This document shows, in pieces, positions 24,442-36,000 of a stretch of 64,000 nt of DNA; the first letter of the stretch is position 1, and the number at the start of each line of letters is the position of its first letter. The translations under genes were made by a program, and so were the position numbers. Source of the DNA: Avena insularis (taxonomy: Eukaryota > Streptophyta > Magnoliopsida > Poales > Poaceae); assembly GCA_023614405.1 (NCBI GenBank), contig JAJUPC010000237.1, forward strand, positions 372,001 through 436,000. The letters run 5' to 3'. The notes beneath the pieces were generated by a model that worked only from the letters and a program-made list of their open reading frames with translations, ran no database searches and had not been told where the DNA came from.

Positions 24442-26480
24442 GAGGATGAGGCTGGCATTGTAGAGGATCAAGAATCTGGTGATGATGAAATAGATGAGGA
24501 ACTTAACGATGAGGCTGGTATTCTAGTCGATGATTTGGGTGTTGAAGTACAAGAAATGAAACATGACCACGAGTATCCTATAATTTCGGTCGGCACTGAG
24601 TTCAGGAGCATGCATGAGTTCAGGATGTTGCTCCGGCATTTTTGTATCAAGGGGGAGTTCGACGTTTATCGACTAAAGAACACTGCCCAGAGGTATGAGG
24701 CCGTTTGCAAGTTAACGTGGATGAATGGACGGGCCGAGGTACATTGTCCATGGAGGATCACAGCAAGAGCATTACCTGCGTCGAAGGCAATTAGGGTACT
24801 GGGGCAATGAATGCAGCAAACCATTAGGACTTTCTCTATTTTCACTCTATAACTACAATTGTTGTGCGATATCTTTCTGCAACTAGTCGACTCCGCTTAT
24901 ATTTTAAATGAATCTGTGTTGCTGGTGAACAAAATGGGCCCTCCACACATGTGTCCGACAGGCAGCAAACTGGAATCCTCAATGGCTGATACGGAGTGGG
25001 TGGCTATACTAGCTATATACATACTGAAGGATAACCCTAAGGAGACTGCGAAGAATATTCATACTAGCCTCGGTTCAAAATACAACATTGTCCTACCGTA
25101 TTACATGGTTTGGAAATGTAAAGAGAAAGCTCTGTGGGTCTTGCACGGGGATTGGACCAATAGCTTCACAATGTTGTACAACTTCAAGGGGGAGGTACAA
25201 GATAGGTGTCCGGGGAGTGTTGTGGATATTGACACTAAATCAGCACGTGGTAAAATATATTTCAAAATAATTTTCATGGCGCTTAAACCTTGCATCCAGG
25301 GATTCAAGGACGGTTGTAGGCCGTATCTGAGTGTAGATAGCACTGTCCTAACTGTCAAATGGAAAGGTTGTCTGCCATCTGCCACAACACTTGATGTTCA
25401 CAACTAGATGTTCCTAGTGGAATTCGGGCTGTTTGAAATAGAAACGAAGGAAAACTAGGTCTGGTTAAGAGGCAGCTCAGGAGATCAATAGGCCACATGG
25501 ATCCATTGGCTATATCCACGGATGCATGCAAAGGGCTGACGAATGCAGTGAAGGAGGTGTTCCCGCGAGCTGCAGGTAGAGAATGCCATGCCCATATGAT
25601 GCTCAACTTGTACTCACACTATCCAGGCAGCGTATTTTGTTACATGTTTCCTGCTGCTAGAGCTTACAAACCTAGCAGCAGCGAATATTTCATGAGCAAG
25701 ATTTTTGCGGAAGCCCCTGAACTTCTAGAGTACTTAGCCATCCATCATTTGCAACTATGGAAGAGCAGTCAATTCAACCTTGACATCAAAGTTGATTACG
25801 TAAACAACAACCTTGCAGAATGCCTGAATAACTAGGTGAAGGACATAAAAGTGCGTCATGTTCATATCTTGATGGACAGCATAAGTGGTATGATCATGAA
25901 GCTGTTAAATATAAGGAGAGAGATCGGTAGGAGACTTAGAGTACATATGCTACCGCCAGTTGTACAACAACTACACAAGAGAACGAGGACTTGCTCATCT
26001 TAAGGTTCTCACATCAACAAGCAACAGCTATGAGGTGGTCGATATTTCCAAGAGTGGCAATAGGGATGTTGTGAACATCCAGCTGCGAGAATGCACCTGC
26101 TTAGAGTGGCAGCATACCGGGAAACCTTGCGACCACGCCTTGGCCTTCTTGGTGAACAAAAGAACTCTACCACATTTGGATCAGTATTTGTCAGACTACT
26201 ACTCTATGGAAAAGGTCAGAGCTGCGTACGCTGGATCCGTCGAGCCATGTATAGACCCATCTCAGTGGCCTCAAGTCCAACTGTCTTTCGAGCTTTGCTA
26301 GCCAGTTACAAAAAGGGGCAGAGGAAGACCTCAGGTGAATAGGTTTAAGAATTTTCTCGAGAAGAAGGGTTCGACTTTTTGTGCTACTAAGAAAGGCAAA
26401 AACAAATGCAAGACCTGCCATCTTATAGGCCATAGAGGAGCAGGATGTCCCCTTAATGCTCCCAAACCTAGGTATGAGAT
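24442..26480 (+). pseudogene. mudrA-like: Mutator-like (MuDR/MURA-type) transposase, degenerate
   Basis: Transposase of a Mutator-like DNA transposon, a cut-and-paste enzyme acting at terminal inverted repeats in the nucleus. Domains in order: acidic stretch (24442-24530, EDEAGIVEDQESGDDEIDEE); MuDR-type DNA-binding domain (24600-24775, TEFRSMHEFRMLLRHFCIKG and HCPWRITA); MULE DDE core, with first Asp at 25336 (LSVDSTVL), second Asp at 25521 (ISTDACKGL) and Glu at 25818 (NNNLAECLNN); SWIM zinc finger CTCLEWQHTGKPCDH (26092-26136); AT-hook-like KRGRGRP (about 26310); CCHC knuckle CKTCHLIGHRGAGC (26407-26447). All three catalytic residues survive, but stops (24808, 25405, 25833, 26299) and frame changes make it inactive. 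The stop at 25833 replaces the Trp usual in NNW. Confidence 0.9.
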
Positions 26481-26531
26481 GGTACATTCACAAAAAATTG
26501 TTTATAGTATGTAGATATAACGTAGTAATCC

Positions 26532-26789
26532 ATGTACTGTTCTTTTTGCAGGAAGCGCAAGGTAAGAAAAAAGACAGCCGACTCAGTGATTTTGTTGTGG
26601 GAACAAAACCAAAACGAGTGGAGTGATGATGCTGGACAAGATTCTGGTGCTGATTGGCCTGACTTCCCTCGACCCAGAGATGCAGGGTACGTGAAGGTAA
26701 GAAAATTGGCACCCAGGAAGAGGAAGAAGGCAGGAGATGAAGAAGCCAGTGGACGTGAAGGCAAGAGGAAAAAGTTGGCACCCAAGTAG
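26532..26789 (+). pseudogene. Basic C-terminal tail of the MULE gene (possible last exon)
   Basis: Follows the CCHC knuckle after a short gap with a possible intron end (ttgcag at about 26549). Encodes an acidic patch (EWSDDAGQDSGADWPDFPRP) and then Lys/Arg-rich repeats (APRKRKKAGDEE, GREGKRKKLAPK) that look like nuclear-localisation sequence. Same strand and direction as the transposase; no separate domain recognised. Confidence 0.45.
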
Positions 26790-27183
26790 AGCAAGAAGGC
26801 TAGCAGTGTAGAAGCCTAATGATCTATTGAACTTGAACCTATATATGTAGTTCGGTTAAACTCTGGAGCTGTGTGCATGGAACTTGTCGGGCGAAACAAT
26901 CTGCCTCCCGTACTCGGATTAAAATGTATCGTGACTTGAGGATTGGATAAGGCTGAGGCCACTAGTTCAATCCGAAATTGTGACTGTGCCACTACTATCT
27001 GAACAATGACGATAGCTGAGCAGTTAAGGGGTCTCCAAAATCGATGGGTGTTAGTGGCACAGACATGAATTATTTGTAGGCGCTTAATAAATCCCTGCTA
27101 TTGGCATTACACTTATGATAAGTTTCTGAGCTGAAAAACAAGTTCTAAGCTGGCTGCTACACTCCACGAATCAGCAACATATT
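26790..27183. other. Intergenic, presumed 3' flank
   Basis: No ORF, repeat partner or terminal inverted repeat seen in these 394 bases. It separates the tail of the MULE (plus strand) from the 3' end of the GRF gene (minus strand), so the two are convergent. Confidence 0.5.
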
Positions 27184-27708
27184 TCAGCTACTGGACAATG
27201 ACATGGCAACATAAACTGCAAATGCAATAGATAATGCCCAGATAATGAGGAAATTATTTCGACTATCTGGCCTAATCTTGAGCCCGTCTGTCTCACCACC
27301 TCCCGCCCTCGCCTCGCACTTTTGGCGAAGCTCCCGGATCTCTCGCTCCATCACACAAATCTCCTCTTTCTTGTCCCACACAGCATCACGCAGATCCTGA
27401 ACAAGCTCTTTCTGAAAACCTATCAGTGGCTTTTTGATCCACACGAACTTGTCACAGCTAGTCCCCCTCCCTTCCTGCAAAGTATATCGAAGGAAACAAA
27501 GAATAAAGAATTACATTACGCTTTCCGGATCCGGGTTACCATCGTACCTACAATAGGAACTTACCGCTCGGATGCTGCAGTTGCTGAATTTTCCTGCAGT
27601 ATTTTTGTCAGTCCATGAAATCCATCTCGGCATCTTCTCACCGCACAAACACAACATTTCGGGGTAGTAATCGTAGGGCGCCCTCCGGTACCTGATGGGG
27701 GCACCCAC
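27184..27708 (-). CDS. GRF-type zinc-finger protein with coiled coil and C-terminal membrane anchor (two exons)
   Basis: Apparently intact small gene, 144 residues. Exon 1 is 27708-27565 and exon 2 is 27474-27184. The 90-bp intron (27564-27475) has a strong donor (GTAAGTTCC) and acceptor (tatactttgcag) and keeps frame. Residues 20-60 form a GRF zinc finger: CLCGEKMPRWISWTDKN, a Cys at about residue 44, then after the splice CDKFVWIKKP, giving the family's C-x-C...C...C-x2-F-x-W pattern. Residues ~68-105 are a charged helix (VQDLRDAVWDKKEEICVMER) typical of a coiled coil, and the last ~20 residues (FLIIWALSIAFAVYVAMSL) form a membrane-spanning tail. GRF fingers bind single-stranded nucleic acid; grass proteins of this layout are common near transposons and have no assigned role. 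The usual NPGR before the third Cys reads NTAG here, so binding may be altered. Confidence 0.7.
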
Positions 27709-28067
27709 CTAACGGTGTTGAGCCAACCCTGATTCCACCCGAGACGAATTGCATGAGCTGCGAGCCATGAGCGAGGGGAGCGAGGGCAGAGGAAAGAGGA
27801 GCCTTTAGATGTCAGGGTAGTGGTGAAGCGTGATTTATCCCCACTTAATAAATCAGGCAGAATCCTACCATCCACATTCGGCTGACTGGTGGGGGATCTA
27901 GCATGCGGACTTGTCAACCAAACCTCGCGCCTTCGTGGTTCAAATGCCCTCTCACGCGCATTGGACGAATGTTTTTGGCACCTTGCCTGCGTACATATCA
28001 CTGGGAGGCCTTGATCAGGAACTAGACACACCTGGTCCACACTCTTACTCCCTCCTAGGAACTTGTC
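27709..28067. promoter_or_regulatory. Gap between divergent genes, possible bidirectional promoter
   Basis: About 360 bases between the minus-strand GRF gene and the plus-strand unknown gene. The minus-strand ORF overlapping it (27561-28175) has no recognised domain and is probably a shadow. No clear TATA box was identified. Confidence 0.3.
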
Positions 28068-28452
28068 ATGGCTCGCACCGGCAGATCCATCTGCTCCACT
28101 ACTTCCGGTAGGGCTCGCCGTGGCGGATCCACCCCAAGATCCTACCGTCGCAGTATCAAATGGCCATGGTTTCATGAGAGGAGGGATGATGCTATGTCTC
28201 TGACCTCGGCCCCTCCTACCTGTAGAAGGACTAATGCAGCCAGGTCTGACGATCCTTGGTCCATGCCAACTCCGTCACCTTCGTCATTGTCGATTCCGAT
28301 GTGGAGGACGACGGGGACGAAGCTGTGCAGAACGCCATTGTTGCCTCCTTGGCAAAGGGCTAGCCACGGGTGGGAGTGGATGTCGATGGGAAGGGCACGA
28401 CGGTGTTACCAATCGAGGTGGACTCCGATGAAAGCATTGTGATGTGGGTTTA
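28068..28452 (+). pseudogene. Unknown acidic-tail protein, frameshifted
   Basis: From ATG 28068 the frame encodes a Ser/Arg-rich N-terminus (SGRARRGGSTPRSYRRSIKW). From about 28255 the convincing frame is a different one: VTFVIVDSDVEDDGDEAVQN, then AIVASLA, ending near DSDESIVMWV. That part is acidic, and V-x-x-A-x-x-x-S after an acidic run fits the ubiquitin-interacting-motif pattern, though such short motifs arise by chance. A TAG interrupts it after SLAKG (about 28361). The two halves require a frameshift near 28230-28255, so the copy is broken or has an unrecognised intron. Function unknown. Confidence 0.4.
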
Positions 28453-28976
28453 GATGTTGTTTAGGATGGTTGCAATTTCGGTTGTGTTTAGTGCGAGTAC
28501 AATTATTGTAATGGGTTTGTTGAGCTATATTGAGAAATATGTGCAATAGCAGCGTGTGAGTGCTTCCACTTTAGAAATTGTGTCTGTGCCATTTGCATGT
28601 TGCATTATCAACGTAGATTACATGTAAACAATCCAATGAAAATCAGATTACAACCATCAGACAGGAGTGGCAGGATGGAAGAGAAGTGGGGACAGTGGCT
28701 TCGAGGGGATGGAAGAGAAGTAAGGGGGCGTGACACTGGCAGGTAGGCCCACTGAACACGTGACACTGACATGCAGGAGCGGGAGCATGCAGTATTGCCA
28801 GCCTGTCCAGAGCAAGCGGACTTTGCAACATGACAACAACAAGCTGATTGGACCAATAACTCGTCGAATTATTAAGGAGTACTTAAAAACTACAACTGGA
28901 GTACATTCGCACAACACACGTGCTCTACGCACCTGAGAAGCATCGCTTAAGTCTAACAGTAACGATAGCATAAGTA
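28453..28976. other. Intergenic between convergent gene remnants
   Basis: No supported gene. Contains cacgtgacactgacatgcagg near 28757-28777, a CACGTG/TGTCAGT style common in grass promoters, but no ORF follows it on either strand. Confidence 0.4.
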
Positions 28977-29610
28977 CTACATTTCCCTTTCGGTCTTCTC
29001 GATACAAATGTAGAAATGCATCTGCCTGTTCGGTCCAGCACCGACAAGGTACTGAGATGGCACACATAGGATCGACCTTAGGTCCGCATACTCCACCTCC
29101 CGCGGCGTCGGGCAGCTCGGCGCCTCGGCTAGCACAAGAATGCTATCGGACGACGGCGGCTGGGCGTTCTCCCATAGGGGCCAAGCGCACGAGACCGACC
29201 TGAGGCATACCACACACACAAAGGTGGGCCTCGCTCTGGTTCCCGGAACACCGTTGGTGATGGTCAGGACGAAAATAGAGCCGTCCCCCCTGGAAAATTA
29301 GCTGGCGGCGTGCTGAGTCAGTGAACAGCACCTGCTCTTGGAGAAGTTGGGCTTGCCCGTACGAGATCCTAATCACTTCGATCAAGTGCTCCTCTGCAAG
29401 GTGGACGACGAGCTCTGCCGGCGGGCAGGTGTAGTTGTAGCCCGGCTCCATGCAGGAGCACGCACCGTGCGGGCACGCGAGCTCGTGGAGCGGGAGCTCG
29501 TGGTAGGAGTAACGGTGAAAGCATCCTGGGTGGGAGCACACGAGTAGTAACTTCGCTGCGAAGTTGCACGCGAGGATCTCCAGATTCTTGGGCTGTAGCA
29601 TCTCCCACAT
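28977..29610 (-). pseudogene. SINA-like E3 ubiquitin ligase fragment without RING
   Basis: Relative of plant SEVEN IN ABSENTIA-like ubiquitin ligases, which use a RING to recruit E2 and a SIAH zinc-finger plus TRAF-like part to bind substrate. Visible: VCSHPGCFHRYSYHELPLHE, then CPHGACSC, PPAELVVHLAEEH (SIAH-type zinc fingers), then the hydrophobic start of the substrate domain (VIRISYGQAQLL). A frameshift near 29190-29220 is needed to continue into VSCAWPLWENAQPPSSDSIL and IYICIEKTE-like text at the C-terminus (28985-29200; the residues seen are MHFYICIEKTE). The RING half is absent upstream, where ccacatctgaag could mark an exon start at 29610. The Cys expected in PGC-x-F of the second finger reads PGY. 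Probably a captured or decayed exon. Confidence 0.75.
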
Positions 29611-30060
29611 CTGAAGTTCATCAAGAAATCAGATAAAAGATCAGCAGTTAGATCGGCGAATAGCAGGAATATGTAAGATAAATTCAAAATCTTGTAAAAT
29701 GATTTCTTAGCATGAAGGTAGCAACCTGAGAATCATCGGATGTCATCCGTGCACGGTGCACGAAAGCCGGTGGCGTCGTCCGGGCACAGTGACGTGTGGT
29801 GGATGAGGGGAGAGGGAGTTGTGGAGTAGACGTGCTCACTCACGAGCTCTATGATATTACTAGTAGGCTATAGGGGAGTGTAAATAATAGTAATATAAGT
29901 GAAAATGTAAGCACGGCCAATCATGTCGCGAAAGATACTACTCGCGGATCGCTCTTACGAAGAACCATCTTATTCGTCCACGCGCCCTAATCGAACGGTC
30001 TACAACAATCGGATCAGACAACTAGTTCTTCAGGGGGGGCTTCTAGAAGATGCAATCTTA
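29611..30060. other. Intergenic up to the repeat array
   Basis: No gene recognised. Holds gtgcacggtgcacgaaagccg and an AT-rich stretch (29850-29910). The array starts abruptly at 30061 with no transition. Confidence 0.5.
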
Positions 30061-33000
30061 CGTGGTTTAGTGGAAAGAACACACATGCAATTACTCTAGT
30101 GGATCCATATGTGGTTCATGAAAAGAACACACATGAAATGACTCTGGTGGATCCATATGTGGTCTGTGAAAGGAACACACACGCAATGACTCTAGTGGAT
30201 CCATATGTGGTTTCTGAAAAGAACAAACATGCAATGACTCTGGTTGATCCATGTGTGGTTCATGAAAAGAACACACATGCAATGACATTGATTGATCCAT
30301 ATGTGGTTTGTCATTACAAGAACACGCATGCAATGACTCTGGTGGATCCATATGTGCTTTATGGAAAGAACATACATGCAATGACTCTGGTGGATTTATG
30401 TGTGGTTTGCGAAAAGAACACACATGCAATGACATTGGTTGATCCATATCTGTTTGTGAAAAGAACACACATGCAATTACTCTGGTGGATACGTATGTGG
30501 TTTGTGGAAAGAACACACATGCATGGCATTGGTGGATCCATATGTGGTTCATGAAAAGAACACACATGCAATGACATTGGTGGATCCATATGTGGTTTGT
30601 GAAAAGAACACACATGCAATGACTCTAGTGGATCCATATGTGGTTTGTGAAAAGAACACACATGCAATGACTCCAGTGGTTCCATATGTGGTTTGTGGAA
30701 AGAACACAGATACAGTGACTCTAGTGGATCCATATGTGGTTCATGAAAAGAACACACATGCAATGACATTGGTGGATCCATATGTGGTTTGTGGAAAGAA
30801 CACACATGCCGTGACTCTAGTCGATCCATATGTGGTTCATGAAAAGAACACACATGCAATGACGTTGGTGGATCCATGTGGTTGGTGGAAAAAATAGACA
30901 TGCAATGACATTGGTGGATCCATATGTGGTACATGAATAGAACACACATGCAATGACATTGGTCGATCCATATGTGGTTTGTGAAAAGAACACACATGCA
31001 ATGACATTGGTTGATCCATATGTGGTTTGTGAAAAAAAACACATGCGATGACTCTAGTGGATGCATATGTGGTTTGTGGAAAGAACACATATGCAATGAC
31101 TCTACTGGATCCATATGTGGTTCACGAAAAGAACACACGAGTAATGACATTGGTGGATCCATATGTGTTTTGTGGAAATAACACACATGCAATGTCGTTG
31201 GTGGATCCATATGTGGTTTGGGGAAAGAACACACATGTAATGACATTGGTGGATCTATGTGGTTTGTGGAAAAAACATACATGCACTGGCATTAGTGGAT
31301 CCATGTGTGGTTTGTGGAATGAACATAAATGCAATAACATTGGTTGATCCATATGTGGTTCGTGACAATAACACACATGCAATGCCATTGGTTGATCCAT
31401 GTGGTTTGTGGAAAAAACAGACATGAATGACTCTGGTGGATCCATGTGTGGTTTGTGGAAAGAACACACATGCAATGACTATGGTGGATCCATGTGTGTT
31501 TTGTGAAAAGAACACACATGCAATGAATCTAGTGATGGTTTTAGTATAAGAATACACATGCAATGACTCTAGTGGGTCCATATGTGGTTTGTGGAAAGAA
31601 CACACACATGCAATTACTCTAGTGGATCCATATGTGGTTTGTGAAAAGAACACACATGCAATGACATTGGTTGATCCATATGTGGTTTGTGAAAAGAACA
31701 CACATTCAATGACTCTAGTGGATCCATATGTGGTTTGTGGAAATAACACACATGCAATGACATTGGTTGATCCATATGTAGTTTATGACAAGAACACACA
31801 TGCAATGCCACTGGTTGATCCATGTGTGGTTTGTCACAATAACACACATGCAATGACTCTAGTGGATCCATGTGTGGTTTGTGATAGGAACACACATGTA
31901 ATGCCATTGGTTGATCCATGTGTGGTTTGTGAAAAGAACACACATGCAATGACATTTGTTGATCCATGTGTGATTTGTGGAAAGGACACGTATGCAATGA
32001 CATTGGTTGATCCATATGTGGCTTGTCAAAAGAAGACATATGCAATGACTCTAGTGGGTCCATATGAAGTTTGTGAAAAGAACACACATGCAATGACTCT
32101 AGTGGATCCATATGTGGTTTGTGAAATGAACACACATGCATTGACATTGGTTGATCCATATGTGGCTTGTGAAAAGAACACACATGCAATGACTCTAGTG
32201 GATCCATATGTGGTTTGTGGAAAGAACACAGATTCAATGTCTCTAGTGGATCCATATGTGGTTCATGAAAAGAACACACATGCAATGACATTGGTGGATC
32301 CATATGTGGTTTGTGGAAAGAACACACATGCAATGACTCTAGTGGATCCATATGTGGTTCATGAAAAGAACACACATGCAATGACATTGGTGGATCCATG
32401 TGGTTTGTGGAAAAAATAGACATGCAATGACTCTGGTGGATCCATGTGTGGTTTGTCATTACAAGAACACACATGCAATGACTCTAGTGGATCCATGTGT
32501 GGTTTGTGGAAACAACATACATGCAATGACTCTGGTGGATCCATGTGTGGTTTGTGAAAAGAACACACATGCAATGACATTGGTTGATCCATATGTGTTT
32601 GTGAAAAGAACACACATGCAATTACTCTGGTGGATACATATGTGGTTTGTGGAAAGAACACACATACAATGACATTGGTGGATCCATATGTGGTTCATGA
32701 AAAGAACACACATGCAATGACATTGGTCGATCCATATGTGGTTTGTGAAAATAACACACATGCAATGACATTGGTTGATCCATATGTGGTTTGTGAAAAA
32801 AAGACACATGCGGTGACTCTAGTGGATCCATATGTGGTTTGTGGAAAGAACACAGATGCAATGACTCTACTGGATCCATATGTGGTTCATGAAAAGAACA
32901 GACGAGTAATGACATTGGTGGATCCATATGTGTTTTGTGGAAAGAACACACATGCAATGACGTTGGTGGATCCATATGTGGTTTGTGGAAAGAACACACA

Positions 33001-36000
33001 TGTAATGACATTGGTGGATCTATGTGGTTTGTGGAAAAAACATACATGCAATGGCATTAGTGGATCCATGTGTGGTTTGTGGAATGAACATACATGCAAT
33101 AACATTGGTTGATCCATATGTGGTTCGTGACAATAACACACATGCAATGCCATTGGTTGATCCATGTGGTTTGTGGAAAAAACAAACATGCAATGACTCT
33201 GGTGGATCCATGTGTGGTTTGTGGAAAGAACACACATGCAATGACTCTGCTAGATCCATGTGTGGTTTTTTAAAATAACACACATGTAATGAGTCTAGAC
33301 CTGGTTTTATTATAAGAACACACATGCAATGAAATTGGTGGATCCATATGTGGTTTGTGGAAAGAACACACATGCAATGACATGGGTGGATCCATGTGGT
33401 TTGTGGAAAAAATATACATGCAATGACTCTGGTGGATCCATGTGTGGTTTGTCATTACAAGAACACACATGAAATGACATTGGTTGATCCATATGTGTTT
33501 GTGAAAAGAACACACATCCAATTACTCTTGTGGATACGTATGTGGTTTGTGGAAAGAACACACATGCAATGACATTGTTGAATCCATATGTGGTTCATGA
33601 AAAGAACACCCATGCAATGACATTGGTCGATCCATATGTGGCTTGTGAAAAGAACACACATGCAATGACACTGGTTGATCCATAAGTGGTTTGTGAAAAG
33701 AACACACCATGCAATGACTCTAGTGGATCCATATGTGGTTTGTGGAAAGAACACAGATGCAATGACTCTACTGGATCCATATGTGGTTCATGAAAAGAAG
33801 ACACGTGCAATGACATTGGTGGATCCATATGTGGTATGTGGAAAGAACAAAAATGCAATGACATTGGTGTATCCATATGTGGTTTGTGGAAAGAACACAC
33901 ATGTAATGACATTGGTGGATCTATGTGGTTTGTGGAAAAACCATACATGCAATGGCATTAGTGGATCCATGTGTGGTTTCTGGAAGGAACATACATGCAA
34001 TGACATTGGTTGATCCATATGTGGTTTGTGACAATAACACACATGCAATACCATTGGTTGATCCATGTGGTTTGTGGAAAAAACAGACATGCAATGACTC
34101 TGGTGGATCCATGTGTGGTTTGTGAAAAGAACACACATGCAATGACTCTACTGCTGGTTTTAGTATAAGAACACACATGAAATGACTCTAGTGGGTCCAT
34201 ATGTGGTTTGTAGAAAGAACACACATGCAATAACTCTAGTGGATCCATATGTGGTTCATGACAAGAACAAACATGCAATGACATTGGTTGATCCATATGT
34301 GGTTTGTGAAAAGAACACACATGCAATGACTCTAGTGGATCCATATGTGGTTTGTGGAAAGAACACACATGCAATGACATTGGTTGATCCATATGTGGTT
34401 TGTGACAGGAACACACATGCAATGCCACTAGTTGATCCATGTGTGGTTTGTTACAATAACACACATGCAATGACTCTAGTGGATCCATGTGTGGTTTGTG
34501 ATAGGAACACACATGCAATGCCATTGGTTGATCCATGTGTGGTTTGTGAAAATAACACACATGCAATGACATTTGTTGATCCATGTGTGGTTTGTGGAAA
34601 GAACATACATGCAATGACAATGGTTGATCCATATGTGGTTTGTGACAATAACAAACATGCAATGCCATTAGTTGATCCATGTGGTTTGTGGAAAAAACAG
34701 ACATGCAATGACTCTGGTGGATCCATGTGTGGTTTGTGGAAAGAACACACATGCAATGACTCTGGTGGATCCATGTGTGGTTTTTGAAAAGAACACACAT
34801 GCAATGATTCTACTGCTGGTTTTAGTATAAGAACACACATGAAATGACTCTAGTGGGTCCATATGTGGTTTGTAGAAAGAACACACATGCAATAACTCTA
34901 GTGGATCCATATGTGGTTCATGACAAGAACAAACATGCAATGACATTGGTTGATCCATATGTGGTTTGTGAAAAGAACACACATGCAATGACTCTAGTGG
35001 ATCCATATGTGGTTTGTGGAAAGAACACACATGCAATGACATTGGTTCATCCATATGTGGTTTGTGACAGGAACACACATGCAATGCCACTGGTTGATCC
35101 ATGTGTGGTTTGTGACAATAACACACATGCAATGACTCTAGTGGATCCATGTGTGGTTTGTGGAAAGAACACACATGCAATGACTCTGCTGGATCCATGT
35201 GTGGTTTTTTAAAATAACACACATGTAATGAGTCTAGACCTGGTTTTATTATAAGAACACACATGCAATGAAATTGGTGGATCCATATGTGGTTTGTGGA
35301 AAGAACACACATGCAATGACATGGGTGGATCCATGTGGTTTGTGGAAAAAATATACATGCAATGACTCTGGTGGATCCATATGTGGTTTGTCATTACAAG
35401 AACACACATGAAATGACATTGGTTGATCCATATGTGTTTGTGAAAAGAACACACATCCAATTACTCTTGTGGATACGTATGTGGTTTGTGGAAAGAACAC
35501 ACATGCAATGACATTGTTGAATCCATATGTGGTTCATGAAAAGAACACCCATGCAATGACATTGGTCGATCCATATGTGGCTTGTGAAAAGAACACACAT
35601 GCAATGACACTGGTTGATCCATAAGTGGTTTGTGAAAAGAACAAACCATGCAATGACTCTAGTGGATCCATATGTGGTTTGTGGAAAGAACACAGATGCA
35701 ATGACTCTACTGGATCCATATGTGGTTCATGAAAAGAAGACACGTGCAATGACATTGGTGGATCCATATGTGGTATGTGGAAAGAACAAAAATGCAATGA
35801 CATTGGTGTATCCATATGTGGTTTGTGGAAAGAACACACATGTAATGACATTGGTGGATCTATGTGGTTTGTGGAAAAACCATACATGCAATGGCATTAG
35901 TGGATCCATGTGTGGTTTCTGGAAGGAACATACATGCAATGACATTGGTTGATCCATATGTGGTTTGTGACAATAACACACATGCAATACCATTGGTTGA

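Noticed and set aside
30359..31282. Minus-strand Cys/His-rich repeat ORFs as zinc-finger protein
   Set aside because: All three minus frames are open through the same DNA; spacing does not match a known zinc finger, and frame-breaking variants are frequent.
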